Of a stretch of DNA of 64,000 nt, positions 8,520 to 17,318 are shown piece by piece. This stretch comes from VXYL01 sp965199875. Its GTDB lineage: Bacteria; Pseudomonadota; Gammaproteobacteria; Pseudomonadales; Azotimanducaceae. Position numbers and translations under genes: made by a program. Numbering within the stretch: the first letter of the stretch is position 1; every line of letters starts with the position of its first letter. The notes under the pieces were generated by a model that saw only the letters and a program-made list of their open reading frames with translations, ran no database searches and was not told the origin of the DNA. The stretch is taken from assembly GCA_965199875.1 (NCBI GenBank), contig OZ241346.1:620001-684000 (forward strand). The letters run 5' to 3'.

Positions 8520-11500
8520 CCCTGCGAAGGCGCCTCCAACGCGCCTTCGGCACGCGCGCCGGCGGCGCCAGGCCGGTTGGCGGAGAACACGGACAACAGC
8601 GGCGAGAACAGCACCATGTCGCCGATGATGACCACCGCCGGAACGAGGAACAGCACGCCCAGACTGGCGAAGACCAGGCCGGCCGCCAGGCTGATCACCA
8701 TCGGCACCAGAAACTGCAAGACCTCGCTCTTGTCGTAGAGCAGCGGCAGCAGTCCCACCACCGTGGTGACGCTGGTGAGCACGATGGCCCTTGCCCGATG
8801 GCGCGCCGCGGCGGAAATCGCCGCGATGGCGGGAAGGCTTGGATCCTCGGCGCGAATCCGGTTGTAGCGGTCCAGCAGCAGCAGCGTGTCGTTCACCACC
8901 ACGCCGGAGACGGCGACGAGCCCGAACACCGACATGTTCGTCAACTCGTAGCCAAGCAGCAGATGGCCGACGATCGCGCCAACCACGGCCATCGGCATGC
9001 TGGCCAAAGCCAAGAGGGGCTGGGCGAAGCTGCGCAGCTGCGAAGCCAAGAGGCCGTAGACGACCAGCAACGCCAAGGCGAAGGACCACGCCAAGGTGTC
9101 GATCATCTCGTTGTTCTCGCGGGTTTGGCCCTCCTCGCGCACTTCCAGCCCCGGATAGCGGGCCAGCAACTTCGGCAGGGCGTCCGCGCGCAGTTCCGCG
9201 TCGACCGCCGCGGCGCTCGCCAGGTCGACGTCGACCCGGCCGACGATGATGGCGGCGCGACGGCCATCGACGCGCAGCAGTTTCGCGTAGTCCTGGGTCT
9301 CGACGATCCGAGCCACCGTCGCCAGCGGCACCTCGCCTCCCGCCGGCAGGGCGATGCGTTCGTCGAGCAGGTCGCGAAGACTGCGACGACGTTCCTCGGG
9401 ATAGCGCACGACGACGCGGACTTCGTCCCTCCCGCGCTGAATTCGCTGCGCTTCGGCGCCGAAGAACGCGTTTCTGAGCTGGCCGGCTATCCGCGCGGAG
9501 GTCAGTCCTGCCGCCACGCCAGCCTCGGTGAGTTGAACGTCGTAGCGGCGCTTGCCCAGAACGAGCGAGTCGTCGACCTCGCGCACGCCGTCGATGGACA
9601 GGTAGGCGCTGCGCAAGTCGGCGGTGGCTTGCGCCAGAACCTCCGCATCGCCGTGGAGGAGCAGATACGAGATCGACGACGCATCGTTCCAGGCATCCTC
9701 GCTGAAGTCGACGGCCTCGGCCCCCGGAACGTGCCCCGCGGCACGCTGCCAAAGCCGCAGGTAGTCCGGCACCGCAACCGAACGCAAGGGCCGCGCCTTG
9801 AGCTTCACCTCCACGGTGGCGAGATGATTGCCGGTTCTCAGCTCCTGCCTTCCAAGATAGCCCTCCAACGGGCGTTCGCCGCCGACCAGCACGGCGATGG
9901 AATGGACGTTGTCGCCACCGTAGGCGCGATCGGCGGCCCGCGCCGCCTCGGCGAGATGCCGAGCCGCGTCGCTCGTCACCTGGAACTGCGTACCCTGGGG
10001 CATGGTCATGGACGCCGTCACCCGATCCCCGAAAGCCAACGGCGGGAAAGACGTGTAGACGACGATGCCCGTGGCCACCAGGCCAACCGCGACGCCGATC
10101 GCCAGCAGCACGGCGAGCACGGTGTGGTAGGGAAAGCGCACCGCCAAGGCGATGGCGCGAATCAGCCTGTCGTTGATGAACTCGTCGAAGACGGCGCGAG
10201 CACGGGTTTGCAGCTCGCGCAGCGGCGAAAGACTCCAAGACCGGGATCCGGCCAGGTGGGCAGGCAGGATGCAGAACACTTCGACGAGCGAGATCGCCAG
10301 CACCAGGGCGACCACCACGGGCATGACTTTGAACAGCTGGCCCCAAGCGTCGTCCAAGGGAAACAACGCGAAGAAGGTCACGATCGTGGTGAGCGCACCG
10401 ATCAGCACCGGCCCCGCCACGGCGCGCACCCCGGCGATGGACGCCGCCACCCCCTTCTGCCCCAGCTCGCGCTGCCGGGCGATGCTCTCGCCAACCACCA
10501 CGGCATCGTCGACGACGATGCCGGTGACTACGAAGAAGGCGAACATCGTCAGCTGGTTGATGCTCACGCCAGCGGTGTCGAAGAACACCAGCGCGCCGAG
10601 GAACGAAATGGGAATGCCCATGGCGATCCACAGGGCGATGCGCAGGTCGAAGATCGCCAGCAGAACCAGGAACACCAGCACGGCGCCGATGACGGCGTTG
10701 CTGGCGATGACGGATATCCGCTCGGAGATCCACTTCGGCACGTCCTCCCATAGCGAGACGCGCGCGCCCGGCGTCGGCACGTAGCCGGCGACGAAGCGCT
10801 TGACTTCCTCCGCGACTTTCTGAATCCCCTGCCCGGAGCCGGCATCGACGCGAACGAAGACGGTCGGCACGCCGTCGACTTCGCTGGTCAGCGGCTGTTC
10901 GACGAAACCTTCCCGCACCGTCGCCACGTCGCGCAGCCTGACGATGGCGCCGTCGGCCGCGGCGATGAGCACGATGTCCTCGAACTCACGCGCCTCGGTG
11001 CGCTTGGCGAAGGTGCTGATGACCAGATCGCCGGCGTCGGTGCGCAACTCGCCGCCGGTGAGATTCAGCGACGACTGGCGCACCTGGCTGACCACGCCGT
11101 CGATGCGCAAGCCGTGGCGACGCAGCGCCTCTTCGCTCAGCTCGATCTGTATCTCCCGCTCCCGAGCGCCATCGAGCGACACGAAGGAGACCAGCGGCAG
11201 CGCCAGGAGGGCATCGCGCAGCGCTTCGGCGGCGTGGCGCAGTTCGCCTTCGTCCAGAGTCGGCGACGAAACCGCCAGCATGGCGGCCTTGTGTACCGGC
11301 TCGGTGCGTACTACTTCCGGCTGCTCGGCGTCCAAGGGGGGAAAGTTCTCGATGCGATCGACGGCGGTTCGGACATCGTGTACGACGTCCACCGCGTCGG
11401 CGAAGGTCTCCAGTTCGACCGTGACCACGCCCACGCCTTCGTGCGCCGTGGAAGTCACCCGCTCGACGCCGACGATGCCCTCCAGGCTTTCCTCCACGCG

Positions 11501-11731
11501 CCGATTGACGTCTTCCTCGACTTCGGCGGGGGCCGCGCCCAGGTAGGGCACGGTCACCGTGATGGTGCGCGGGTCGAACTCGGGAAAGCGCTCCTTGGTC
11601 AGCTGGCTGGCGGCGTACAGGCCAAGGCCGAGCAGCAGCAGCATCAGCACGTTGGCCGCGACGCGATTGCTGGCGAAGTAGCCGACCAGGCCGCCGCCGA
11701 CGTCTCTGGGGCTGTCCTGCACGTCGCTCAT
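8516..11731 (-). CDS. RND efflux transporter permease (first of tandem pair)
   Basis: Inner-membrane RND pump subunit of 1071 residues, encoded directly after the adaptor gene with a 24-base gap. The N-terminal helix is in VGYFASNRVAANVLMLLLLG. The DD pair lies in TGIVVDDAVVVGESIARQ near residue 405, and the second-half motif is VVNDTLLLLDRYNRIRAED. It shares long identical stretches with the downstream pump, so the pair arose by duplication. One adaptor with two RND subunits recalls MdtABC, where MdtB and MdtC assemble together. A heterotrimer here is inference. No outer-membrane channel gene lies in the window. Confidence 0.92.
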   Translation of the reverse strand: MSDVQDSPRDVGGGLVGYFASNRVAANVLMLLLLGLGLYAASQLTKERFPEFDPRTITVTVPYLGAAPAEVEEDVNRRVEESLEGIVGVERVTSTAHEGVGVVTVELETFADAVDVVHDVRTAVDRIENFPPLDAEQPEVVRTEPVHKAAMLAVSSPTLDEGELRHAAEALRDALLALPLVSFVSLDGAREREIQIELSEEALRRHGLRIDGVVSQVRQSSLNLTGGELRTDAGDLVISTFAKRTEAREFEDIVLIAAADGAIVRLRDVATVREGFVEQPLTSEVDGVPTVFVRVDAGSGQGIQKVAEEVKRFVAGYVPTPGARVSLWEDVPKWISERISVIASNAVIGAVLVFLVLLAIFDLRIALWIAMGIPISFLGALVFFDTAGVSINQLTMFAFFVVTGIVVDDAVVVGESIARQRELGQKGVAASIAGVRAVAGPVLIGALTTIVTFFALFPLDDAWGQLFKVMPVVVALVLAISLVEVFCILPAHLAGSRSWSLSPLRELQTRARAVFDEFINDRLIRAIALAVRFPYHTVLAVLLAIGVAVGLVATGIVVYTSFPPLAFGDRVTASMTMPQGTQFQVTSDAARHLAEAARAADRAYGGDNVHSIAVLVGGERPLEGYLGRQELRTGNHLATVEVKLKARPLRSVAVPDYLRLWQRAAGHVPGAEAVDFSEDAWNDASSISYLLLHGDAEVLAQATADLRSAYLSIDGVREVDDSLVLGKRRYDVQLTEAGVAAGLTSARIAGQLRNAFFGAEAQRIQRGRDEVRVVVRYPEERRRSLRDLLDERIALPAGGEVPLATVARIVETQDYAKLLRVDGRRAAIIVGRVDVDLASAAAVDAELRADALPKLLARYPGLEVREEGQTRENNEMIDTLAWSFALALLVVYGLLASQLRSFAQPLLALASMPMAVVGAIVGHLLLGYELTNMSVFGLVAVSGVVVNDTLLLLDRYNRIRAEDPSLPAIAAISAAARHRARAIVLTSVTTVVGLLPLLYDKSEVLQFLVPMVISLAAGLVFASLGVLFLVPAVVIIGDMVLFSPLLSVFSANRPGAAGARAEGALEAPSQG

Positions 11732-11755
11732 GGCGGGTCGACTCCGCGGCGCGAC

Positions 11756-12913
11756 TTACGACGACGCAGGCTTCGGCTGGACGCGCAGACCTTCGCGCCC
11801 GGCGGGCACCTTGCCGACGACCACGCCGTCGCCAGAGTCGAAGGCCTGCACCAGCCAGCCGGCAGGGATGCGTCCCAGGGAACGCGGCGCGAATGCCGCG
11901 AGGGCGCCGTCGTCGACGATCCAGACGCTGCCGTTGGCTTGTTCCGCGGCTTCCGGCAGCACGAACACGCCGTCCATGGGCGGCCCTTCCAGCATCACGT
12001 TGGCGAAGGTGCCGGGGCGCGGCAGGCTGGCGAGGTCGCTGTCGGCGGGAAACGCCATGTACAAGGTGGCCAAGCGGCTCTGCAGGTCGATGACCGACGA
12101 CACCCGCTGCACGGCGACGTCGAAGATCTGTCCGCCGGCGGCGACCCGGGCGGCGCGCCCGATGACCGGCGCCAAGGCGTCCAGATCTTCCAGGGAGACC
12201 CGCGCTTCGACCTCGATGGCGTCCTTCGGGAACACCTGCGCCAAGCGTCTTGTCGGGCCGACCACCTGGCCGACTTGAACTTCCGACGTTCTCACCCGGC
12301 CGGCGAACGGCAGGGACACGTCGGTGCGGGAGAGATGAAGCTCTGCCAGCTCGATGCCGTTCATCGCCGCATCGACCAGCGCCTGCTCCCGGGCGATCTG
12401 CGGAATCCTGGCCACCAGATCCGGCACTTCGGCGGCGGGATTCTCGCGCCGATACCGCTCGCTCTTGCGTTCGCCCTTCAGCTGCTGCTTCAACAAGCGC
12501 GCTTGGGCGTGGCGCAACCGGGCCTGCGCGGCTTCCAGGCGCAGTCCGTGGTCTCGCCGGTCGATGCGCACCAGCGTCTCGCCGGCTCCGAACGAACCGC
12601 CGCTGCTCAGTTTCGGGGAGACGAACACGACCTCTCCGGTCACCTGGCTGCGCAAGCCGACGCCGGCCGAGACGGCGACGACGCCGGTGGTTCTGATCGT
12701 GCGCGCCGCCTTGGTGACCACGGGCCGAACGACATCGACGGTCGGCGGCCGCGCCTCCAGCCTCGGCGCTTCTTCGACGAGAGCGTCGCTGCCCGGCGCC
12801 CGGGCGAAGTAGATGGCGACGACGGCGACCACGGCTACGACCACCAGCTGCGCAATGCCCCGCCACTGGAACGTTTTCTGCGCCTGTTGCGCGGAATCGC
12901 TGGACTCTGACAC
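11756..12913 (-). CDS. RND efflux periplasmic adaptor (membrane fusion protein)
   Basis: A 385-residue adaptor linking the inner-membrane pumps to an outer-membrane channel. One transmembrane anchor lies at about 20-37. The split lipoyl/barrel-sandwich halves are recognisable around RTIRTTGVVAVSAGVGLRSQ and LSRTDVSLPFAGRVRTSEVQ, separated by a helical hairpin (about 130-190, rich in Arg, Glu and Gln). The beta-barrel domain follows. It is first in the three-gene efflux operon and is transcribed divergently from the ETF-QO gene, so its promoter must lie in 12914-13188. There is no lipobox; the protein is held by the N-terminal helix. Confidence 0.88.
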   Translation of the reverse strand: MSESSDSAQQAQKTFQWRGIAQLVVVAVVAVVAIYFARAPGSDALVEEAPRLEARPPTVDVVRPVVTKAARTIRTTGVVAVSAGVGLRSQVTGEVVFVSPKLSSGGSFGAGETLVRIDRRDHGLRLEAAQARLRHAQARLLKQQLKGERKSERYRRENPAAEVPDLVARIPQIAREQALVDAAMNGIELAELHLSRTDVSLPFAGRVRTSEVQVGQVVGPTRRLAQVFPKDAIEVEARVSLEDLDALAPVIGRAARVAAGGQIFDVAVQRVSSVIDLQSRLATLYMAFPADSDLASLPRPGTFANVMLEGPPMDGVFVLPEAAEQANGSVWIVDDGALAAFAPRSLGRIPAGWLVQAFDSGDGVVVGKVPAGREGLRVQPKPASS

Positions 12914-12988
12914 GCCTGCCCCTCCCTACAATGCCGACCTCAGCGGTACGAGCTCGTAGCTACGGCCCCCAAGGCGTAACCGAACGTC

Positions 12989-13001
12989 AGCATATTATGC
13001 T
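12989..13001. promoter_or_regulatory. AT-rich palindrome in divergent promoter region
   Basis: The sequence AGCATA-T-TATGCT is a perfect 6+1+6 palindrome in a locally AT-rich part of the 275-base gap between the efflux operon and ETF-QO. It lies 76 bases upstream of the adaptor start. The symmetry suits a dimeric regulator, but no TetR- or MarR-type gene is adjacent, so the call rests on the palindrome alone. Nothing else gene-like is visible in this gap. Confidence 0.3.
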
Positions 13002-13151
13002 CTGCAATCCGCCAACGTCGCTATCTGCCGGTAAGAATAGGTGCAATAAGCATCAAATAATATCTAAACACCTCCACGGGCTTGACCCTGCGCGAATTCG
13101 CTGGCCGCGCAAGCAGTGCGGACCGCCAAACCGGCACCTCGAACGCACGTC

Positions 13152-13157
13152 TATAAT
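13152..13157 (+). promoter_or_regulatory. Candidate -10 box for the ETF-QO gene
   Basis: A perfect TATAAT hexamer lies 31 bases before the GTG start of the ETF-QO gene. Transcription from it would begin near 13164 and leave a short leader carrying the GGAGGA ribosome site. No good -35 match is found 16-18 bases upstream. Confidence 0.4.
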
Positions 13158-13188
13158 CCGTTCTTTGCTTGGCGGCCTTGGAGGAACC

Positions 13189-14850
13189 GTGCCCGAATCC
13201 ACGCGGGAGTCGATGGAGTTCGACGTCGTCATCGTCGGCGGCGGGCCGGCCGGTTTGTCGGCGGCTTGCCGATTGATGCAGCTGGGCGCCCGGAACGGCA
13301 GCGAACCCAACGTCTGTCTGGTGGAGAAAGGATCCGAAATCGGCGCCCACATCCTCTCCGGCGCCGTGCTTTCGCCCAAGGCCCTGGACGAACTCTTCCC
13401 GGACGCCGCCGAACAGGGTGCGCCGCTTGGCGTCCCGGTGGTCGACGACCGCTTCTACTACCTGGTCAACGACACCAACCGCATTCTGCTGCCGCCCTGG
13501 ACGATCCCCAAGGCGACCAGGAATCGCGGCAACTTCACCCTCTCGCTCGGCAATCTCTGCCGCTGGCTTGGCGAACAGGCGGAGCGCGCCGGCGTCAACG
13601 TCTTCCCGGGCTTTGCCGCCGCCGAGGTGCTGTACAACGACGACGGCAGCGTCAAGGGCGTTGCCACGGCGGACCAGGGCGTCGGCGCCGACGGCGAGCC
13701 GAAGGGGACGTTCGAGCCCGGCTACGAACTGCACGCCCGCTACACGCTGTTCGCCGAAGGCTGCCGCGGGCATCTGGGCAAGCAGTTGATGGAGCGGTTC
13801 GGCCTGCGCGCCAACGCCACGGAGCAGCACTACGCCATCGGCTTGAAGGAACTGTGGGACGTCGCGCCCGAGCGCCACCATCCGGGCCGTGTGCTGCACA
13901 ACGTCGGCTGGCCCCTCGGCCGGGTGGGCGGGCCCGGCATGGGTTCGTTCCTCTACCATCAGCAGAACGGCCAGGTGGCGCTTGGCCTCATCGTCGATCT
14001 GGCCTACCGGAACCCGCACCTGTCGCCCTTCGACGAGCTGCAGCGGCTGAAGCACCATCCGCTGTTCCGGGAAACGCTGCTCGGCGGCAGCCGGGTTTCC
14101 TACGGCGCGAGGGCCATCGTCAAGGGCGGCCTGCAAGCGCTGCCGAAGCTGTCGGCGCCCGGCGCCCTGCTGATCGGCGACGACGCCGGCTTTCTCAACA
14201 TGCTGAAGATCAAGGGCACGCACACGGCGATGAAGTCCGGGATGATCGCCGCCGAGACCGTGTTCGACGCCCTGCAGCGAGGCGACGCGCACAACGAACT
14301 CGAGGACTTTCGAGAGCGCGTGGACGCCTCGTGGCTGGGCGAGGAGCTCCAGCGCACCCGCAACGTCGGGCCGGGGCTGCACAAGTTCGGGCCGCTGCTC
14401 GGCTCGGCCTACGCCTTCGTCGATCAGACCCTCGCCCGGGGCCGCATGCCGTTCACCCTTGCCGACCAGGTGGCGGACCACGACCGGCTTCTGCCCGCCG
14501 ACAAAGCGCCCAGGATCGACTACCCCAGGCCCGACGGCGAGCTCTCCTTCGACAAGCTCTCCTCGGTGTTCCTCTCGAACACCAACCACGAGGAGGACCA
14601 GCCCTGCCACTTGCAGCTCGCCGATGCGCAGGTGCCGATCCGCGACAATCTGCCAAGGTTCGACGAACCCGCGCAGCGCTATTGCCCGGCCGGGGTGTAC
14701 GAGGTGATCGAGGACGCCGGCGGCCAGCGCTTTCAGATCAACGCCCAGAACTGCGTCCACTGCAAGACCTGCGACATCAAGGACCCGGCGCAGAACATCA
14801 CCTGGGTGGCGCCCGAAGGATCCGGCGGCCCGAACTACGGCAACATGTAG
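13189..14850 (+). CDS. Electron transfer flavoprotein-ubiquinone oxidoreductase
   Basis: Membrane-associated ETF-QO, 553 residues, which passes electrons from reduced electron transfer flavoprotein (fed by acyl-CoA and related dehydrogenases) to ubiquinone. The FAD-binding motif GGGPAG is at 17-22. The C-terminal 4Fe-4S cluster ligands are C499, C522, C525 and C528 in CPAG and NCVHCKTC, and the ending GPNYGNM is typical. I chose the GTG at 13189 because GGAGGA precedes it and a TATAAT lies 31 bases upstream; the ATG at 13213 is an alternative. No etfA or etfB gene is nearby. Confidence 0.93.
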   Translation: MPESTRESMEFDVVIVGGGPAGLSAACRLMQLGARNGSEPNVCLVEKGSEIGAHILSGAVLSPKALDELFPDAAEQGAPLGVPVVDDRFYYLVNDTNRILLPPWTIPKATRNRGNFTLSLGNLCRWLGEQAERAGVNVFPGFAAAEVLYNDDGSVKGVATADQGVGADGEPKGTFEPGYELHARYTLFAEGCRGHLGKQLMERFGLRANATEQHYAIGLKELWDVAPERHHPGRVLHNVGWPLGRVGGPGMGSFLYHQQNGQVALGLIVDLAYRNPHLSPFDELQRLKHHPLFRETLLGGSRVSYGARAIVKGGLQALPKLSAPGALLIGDDAGFLNMLKIKGTHTAMKSGMIAAETVFDALQRGDAHNELEDFRERVDASWLGEELQRTRNVGPGLHKFGPLLGSAYAFVDQTLARGRMPFTLADQVADHDRLLPADKAPRIDYPRPDGELSFDKLSSVFLSNTNHEEDQPCHLQLADAQVPIRDNLPRFDEPAQRYCPAGVYEVIEDAGGQRFQINAQNCVHCKTCDIKDPAQNITWVAPEGSGGPNYGNM

Positions 14851-14858
14851 AGCTTCCG

Positions 14859-14875
14859 GGCGCAGCCGTTGCGCC
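14859..14875 (+). terminator. Candidate hairpin after ETF-QO
   Basis: GGCGCA and TGCGCC form a six-base-pair stem with a five-base loop, eight bases after the ETF-QO stop codon. The stem is GC-rich and has no following T-run, so it may only weaken or pause transcription into the next gene. Confidence 0.3.
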
Positions 14876-14923
14876 GCCCAAGGCGTTACCCTGCGTCCTC
14901 AACCAGCCGACTTAGGAGGGAAA

Positions 14924-15997
14924 GTGCTCGAACGGTTCAAGGTTCCCGAAGAGCTGGCGGTGCGCATCGCGCCGGCCGCCATGCGCCAGGCGGTGGTGGA
15001 CATCTTCGTCCGCCTGGGCATGTCCGCCACGGATGCCACCAACTGCGCCGACGTGCTGATCTACGCCGACGTGCGGGGCATCGACTCGCACGGCGTCAGC
15101 AACATGATGCGGCACTACGTCGCCGGGCTGAAGGGAGGCTACATCAATCCGACGCCCAGCATGAAGCGCGTCCGCGATCTGCCAGCGGCGGTGTCGGTGG
15201 ATGGCGACAAGGGCCTTGGCCTGGGCCAGGGCAGGGAGCTCATGGAACTGGCTTGCGAGCGCGCCAGCAGCAACGGCGTCGCCGTGGTCACGGCGTTCAA
15301 CAGCGGCCACTACGGACCCTCGGCGTACTTCGCGCATCTGGCCCTCGCCTACGACATGGTCGGCGTGTCGATGACCGCCGGAGGCTTGCAGGTGGCGCCC
15401 ACCCAGGGCGCCGAGCCGCTGCTGGGCCTCAATCCCATCGGCATCGCCGCGCCGTCGGCCAAGGAGCCGCCGTTCGTCTTCGACGCCTCCATGAGTTCCG
15501 TGGCTGGCAACAAGATCCAGCTGCTGAGGCGCGTTGGCGGCAAGGCGCTGCCGGGCTGGATCGCCGCTGCCGACGGCACGCCGATCATGACCGAGTCCAG
15601 CGTGCCGGAGCGCTTTCTGATGCTGCCCCTGGGCGGCACCCGGGAAATCGGCTCGCACAAGGGATTCGGCCTGTCGATGCTGGTCGAAGTGCTGTGCGGC
15701 GCATTGACCGGCACCGGCGCCGGGCCGCATCGCCGCCAGGGCATCGCGCACTACTTCATGGCCTACAACGTCGCCGCGTTCACCGACATCGACACCTTCA
15801 AGGCCGACATGGACGCCTACCTGCGTTCGCTGCTCGACTGCAAGCCGGCGCCGGGCGAAAGCCGCGTCGTCTACCCCGGCATCCCCGAGCACGAGGCGGA
15901 GATCGACCGCAGGGCGAACGGCATCCCCTACCACCCGGAGGTGATCGACTGGTTCAACGGCGCCATGCGGGAACTGGATCTGGAGTCGCCGTTCTAG
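14924..15997 (+). CDS. Malate/lactate/ureidoglycolate dehydrogenase family (LDH2) oxidoreductase
   Basis: A 357-residue cytoplasmic NAD(P)-dependent 2-hydroxyacid dehydrogenase of the LDH2/MDH2 fold. The signature ADVRGIDSHGVSN (about 48-60) supplies R51 and the conserved H56. NSGHYGPSAYFA (H129) is a second family motif, and LGLNPIGIAAPS and HKGFGLSMLVEVL are further hallmarks. The GTG start follows a strong TAGGAGGG ribosome site by a few bases. The substrate could be a malate-, lactate- or ureidoglycolate-like acid and cannot be chosen from sequence. It is preceded by ETF-QO and followed after 25 bases by the NuoE-like gene. Confidence 0.88.
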   Translation: MLERFKVPEELAVRIAPAAMRQAVVDIFVRLGMSATDATNCADVLIYADVRGIDSHGVSNMMRHYVAGLKGGYINPTPSMKRVRDLPAAVSVDGDKGLGLGQGRELMELACERASSNGVAVVTAFNSGHYGPSAYFAHLALAYDMVGVSMTAGGLQVAPTQGAEPLLGLNPIGIAAPSAKEPPFVFDASMSSVAGNKIQLLRRVGGKALPGWIAAADGTPIMTESSVPERFLMLPLGGTREIGSHKGFGLSMLVEVLCGALTGTGAGPHRRQGIAHYFMAYNVAAFTDIDTFKADMDAYLRSLLDCKPAPGESRVVYPGIPEHEAEIDRRANGIPYHPEVIDWFNGAMRELDLESPF

Positions 15998-16022
15998 ACG
16001 GCGGCCGCAAAACCGTCGGCTC

Positions 16023-16478
16023 ATGGTCGAACCCGAGTCCGCCCGCGACATCGCGCTGCGCAACCGCGACCTCGTCGGCGGCGTTCTGCGGGCTCTGCGC
16101 GCCATCGTGGCCGAACACGGCTACGTCAGCCGCGAGCAGGAGCACGACGTGGCGGACGTGTTCAACCTCAGCCAAGCGGAAGTGCGCGGCATCGTGTCGT
16201 TCTACCACGACTTGAAGACCCGACCGGGCCCGCCGTTGGAGGTGCGCATCTGCCAAGCCGAGGCCTGCCAGGCCGTCGGCGGGCGCGAGTTCACCCGCCA
16301 AGCGGAGGACCATCTGGGCCTGCGCCTGGGCGAAGCCAACGACTGCATCGCGCTCGGCGCCGTCTACTGCCTGGGCCTGTGCGCCCAAGGCCCGTCGATG
16401 CTGGTGAACAACGAGCCCGTGGCCCGCGCCGACATCGCCGAACTGGCGCGGCGCACGGACGGAACGCACGAACGCTAG
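16023..16478 (+). CDS. NuoE-like subunit, formate dehydrogenase gamma type (FdsG)
   Basis: A 151-residue thioredoxin-fold subunit carrying one 2Fe-2S cluster. The ligands are C77 and C82 (C-x4-C in ICQAEACQAVGG) and C116 and C120 (C-x3-C in YCLGLCAQGP), exactly the NuoE spacing. Compared with NuoE it is the short form seen in NAD-dependent molybdenum formate dehydrogenases, where FdsG and FdsB carry electrons from FdsA to NAD. The alpha subunit gene lies 14.5 kb away at 30952, and no FdsB/NuoF-like gene is in the window, so pairing with that enzyme is inferred rather than seen. Confidence 0.82.
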   Translation: MVEPESARDIALRNRDLVGGVLRALRAIVAEHGYVSREQEHDVADVFNLSQAEVRGIVSFYHDLKTRPGPPLEVRICQAEACQAVGGREFTRQAEDHLGLRLGEANDCIALGAVYCLGLCAQGPSMLVNNEPVARADIAELARRTDGTHER

Positions 16479-16489
16479 CCCGCGAGCCG

Positions 16490-16518
16490 TTCACTTCCTC
16501 GGCGACGTGGCCTAAGAT
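16490..16518 (+). promoter_or_regulatory. Candidate sigma-70 promoter, possibly leaderless
   Basis: TTCACT (16490-16495) and TAAGAT (16513-16518) are separated by 17 bases, each matching four of six consensus positions. The ATG of the retropepsin-like gene follows only eight bases after the -10 box, where transcription would start, and no ribosome site is visible. This suggests a leaderless message. Confidence 0.4.
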
Positions 16519-16526
16519 CGCGCCCT

Positions 16527-16925
16527 ATGGGAGCGATACATGTCACAGTAACCATTCGCAACCCGGCCGATCCCGCTAGGTCTTGGGAAGGGTTGTTCCT
16601 CGTCGACGCCGGCGCCACGGATTCGCTGGCGCCGAAGACCCGCCTCGAGGCCATCGGCTTGGAGTCCAAGGGCGCACGGGTCTACGAGACGGCGGACGGA
16701 CGCAAAGTGGCGCTGGATGTCACTACCGCCGAAATCGAGTTCATGGGCGACTTCACGGCTGGACGCATCATCATGGGCGACGACGACGCGGAACCGCTGT
16801 TGGGCGTGACCGCCTTGGAATCCGCCGGCATAGAAGTCGACCCTGTCAATCAGCGATTGAAGAAACTGCCTGCGCTGCGGCTGAAGACGCTGGACTCGGA
16901 CTACCGTTCTCAAGGCGCTGGCTAG
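16527..16925 (+). CDS. Retropepsin-like aspartic protease fold protein (clan AA)
   Basis: A 132-residue single-domain protein of the prokaryotic retropepsin type. FLVDAGATDSLAP at about 24-36 aligns with the catalytic loop, although the usual D-T/S-G reads D27-A28-G29. The C-terminal LLGVTALESAGIEVDPVNQRL (about 91-111) is the family's flap-distal hallmark. Such proteins are expected to dimerise. With Ala in place of Thr/Ser the activity is uncertain. A second, canonical DTG copy lies at 51497. It stands alone between the formate dehydrogenase subunit and rpsU, with its own likely promoter. Confidence 0.75.
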   Translation: MGAIHVTVTIRNPADPARSWEGLFLVDAGATDSLAPKTRLEAIGLESKGARVYETADGRKVALDVTTAEIEFMGDFTAGRIIMGDDDAEPLLGVTALESAGIEVDPVNQRLKKLPALRLKTLDSDYRSQGAG

Positions 16926-16994
16926 CCGGCAAGGCACCGTCGACGCAGTCGGCATCGACGCGGAACGGGCGCGCCACCGCCACGCGGAACGCGC

Positions 16995-17000
16995 TACAAT
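16995..17000 (+). promoter_or_regulatory. rpsU: Candidate -10 box for rpsU
   Basis: TACAAT lies 24 bases before the rpsU ATG, leaving room for a short leader with a CTGGAGG ribosome site. There is no convincing -35 box. The gap 16926-17024 otherwise holds nothing recognisable. Confidence 0.35.
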
Positions 17001-17024
17001 GGGCACACGTCAACTGGAGGCATC

Positions 17025-17240
17025 ATGCCGTTCGTCAAGGTTAGAGAAAACGAGCCCTTCGACATCGCCCTGCGGCGTTTCAAGCGCTCCTGCGAGAAAG
17101 CCGGGATACTCTCGGAAGTGCGCAAGCGCGAGTACTACGAGAAGCCCACCACCGTGCGCAAGCGCAAGGCCGCCGCGGCCGTCAAGCGGCACTTGAAGAA
17201 GCTGCAACGCGAAGCCCGGCGCTTCGAGAGGACCCACTAG
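17025..17240 (+). CDS. rpsU: 30S ribosomal protein S21
   Basis: S21 of the small ribosomal subunit, 71 residues, basic, with the family start MPFVKVRENEPFDIALRRFK and a C-terminus rich in lysine and arginine (VRKRKAAAAVKRHLKK). The length matches gammaproteobacterial S21. A GGAGG ribosome site lies four bases before the ATG. As in many gammaproteobacteria it opens the macromolecular synthesis block with dnaG and rpoD, here with yqeY inserted after it, coupling expression of translation, priming and transcription factors. Confidence 0.97.
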   Translation: MPFVKVRENEPFDIALRRFKRSCEKAGILSEVRKREYYEKPTTVRKRKAAAAVKRHLKKLQREARRFERTH

Positions 17241-17318
17241 GCGCACCCAGCGGGGCCTCCCGCAACCCTCGACCCGTACCAGCACGGCACAGCCGCCGCC
17301 CCGATCCGAAGCCAGCCC

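Noticed and set aside
5367..10751. A 1794-codon minus-strand open frame spanning both RND genes, as if one giant fused pump.
   Set aside because: Only the last 1050 codons (from 8519) read as an RND protein. The rest is Arg/Gly/Ala-rich shadow of the other pump, whose own frame is intact and overlaps by ATGA.
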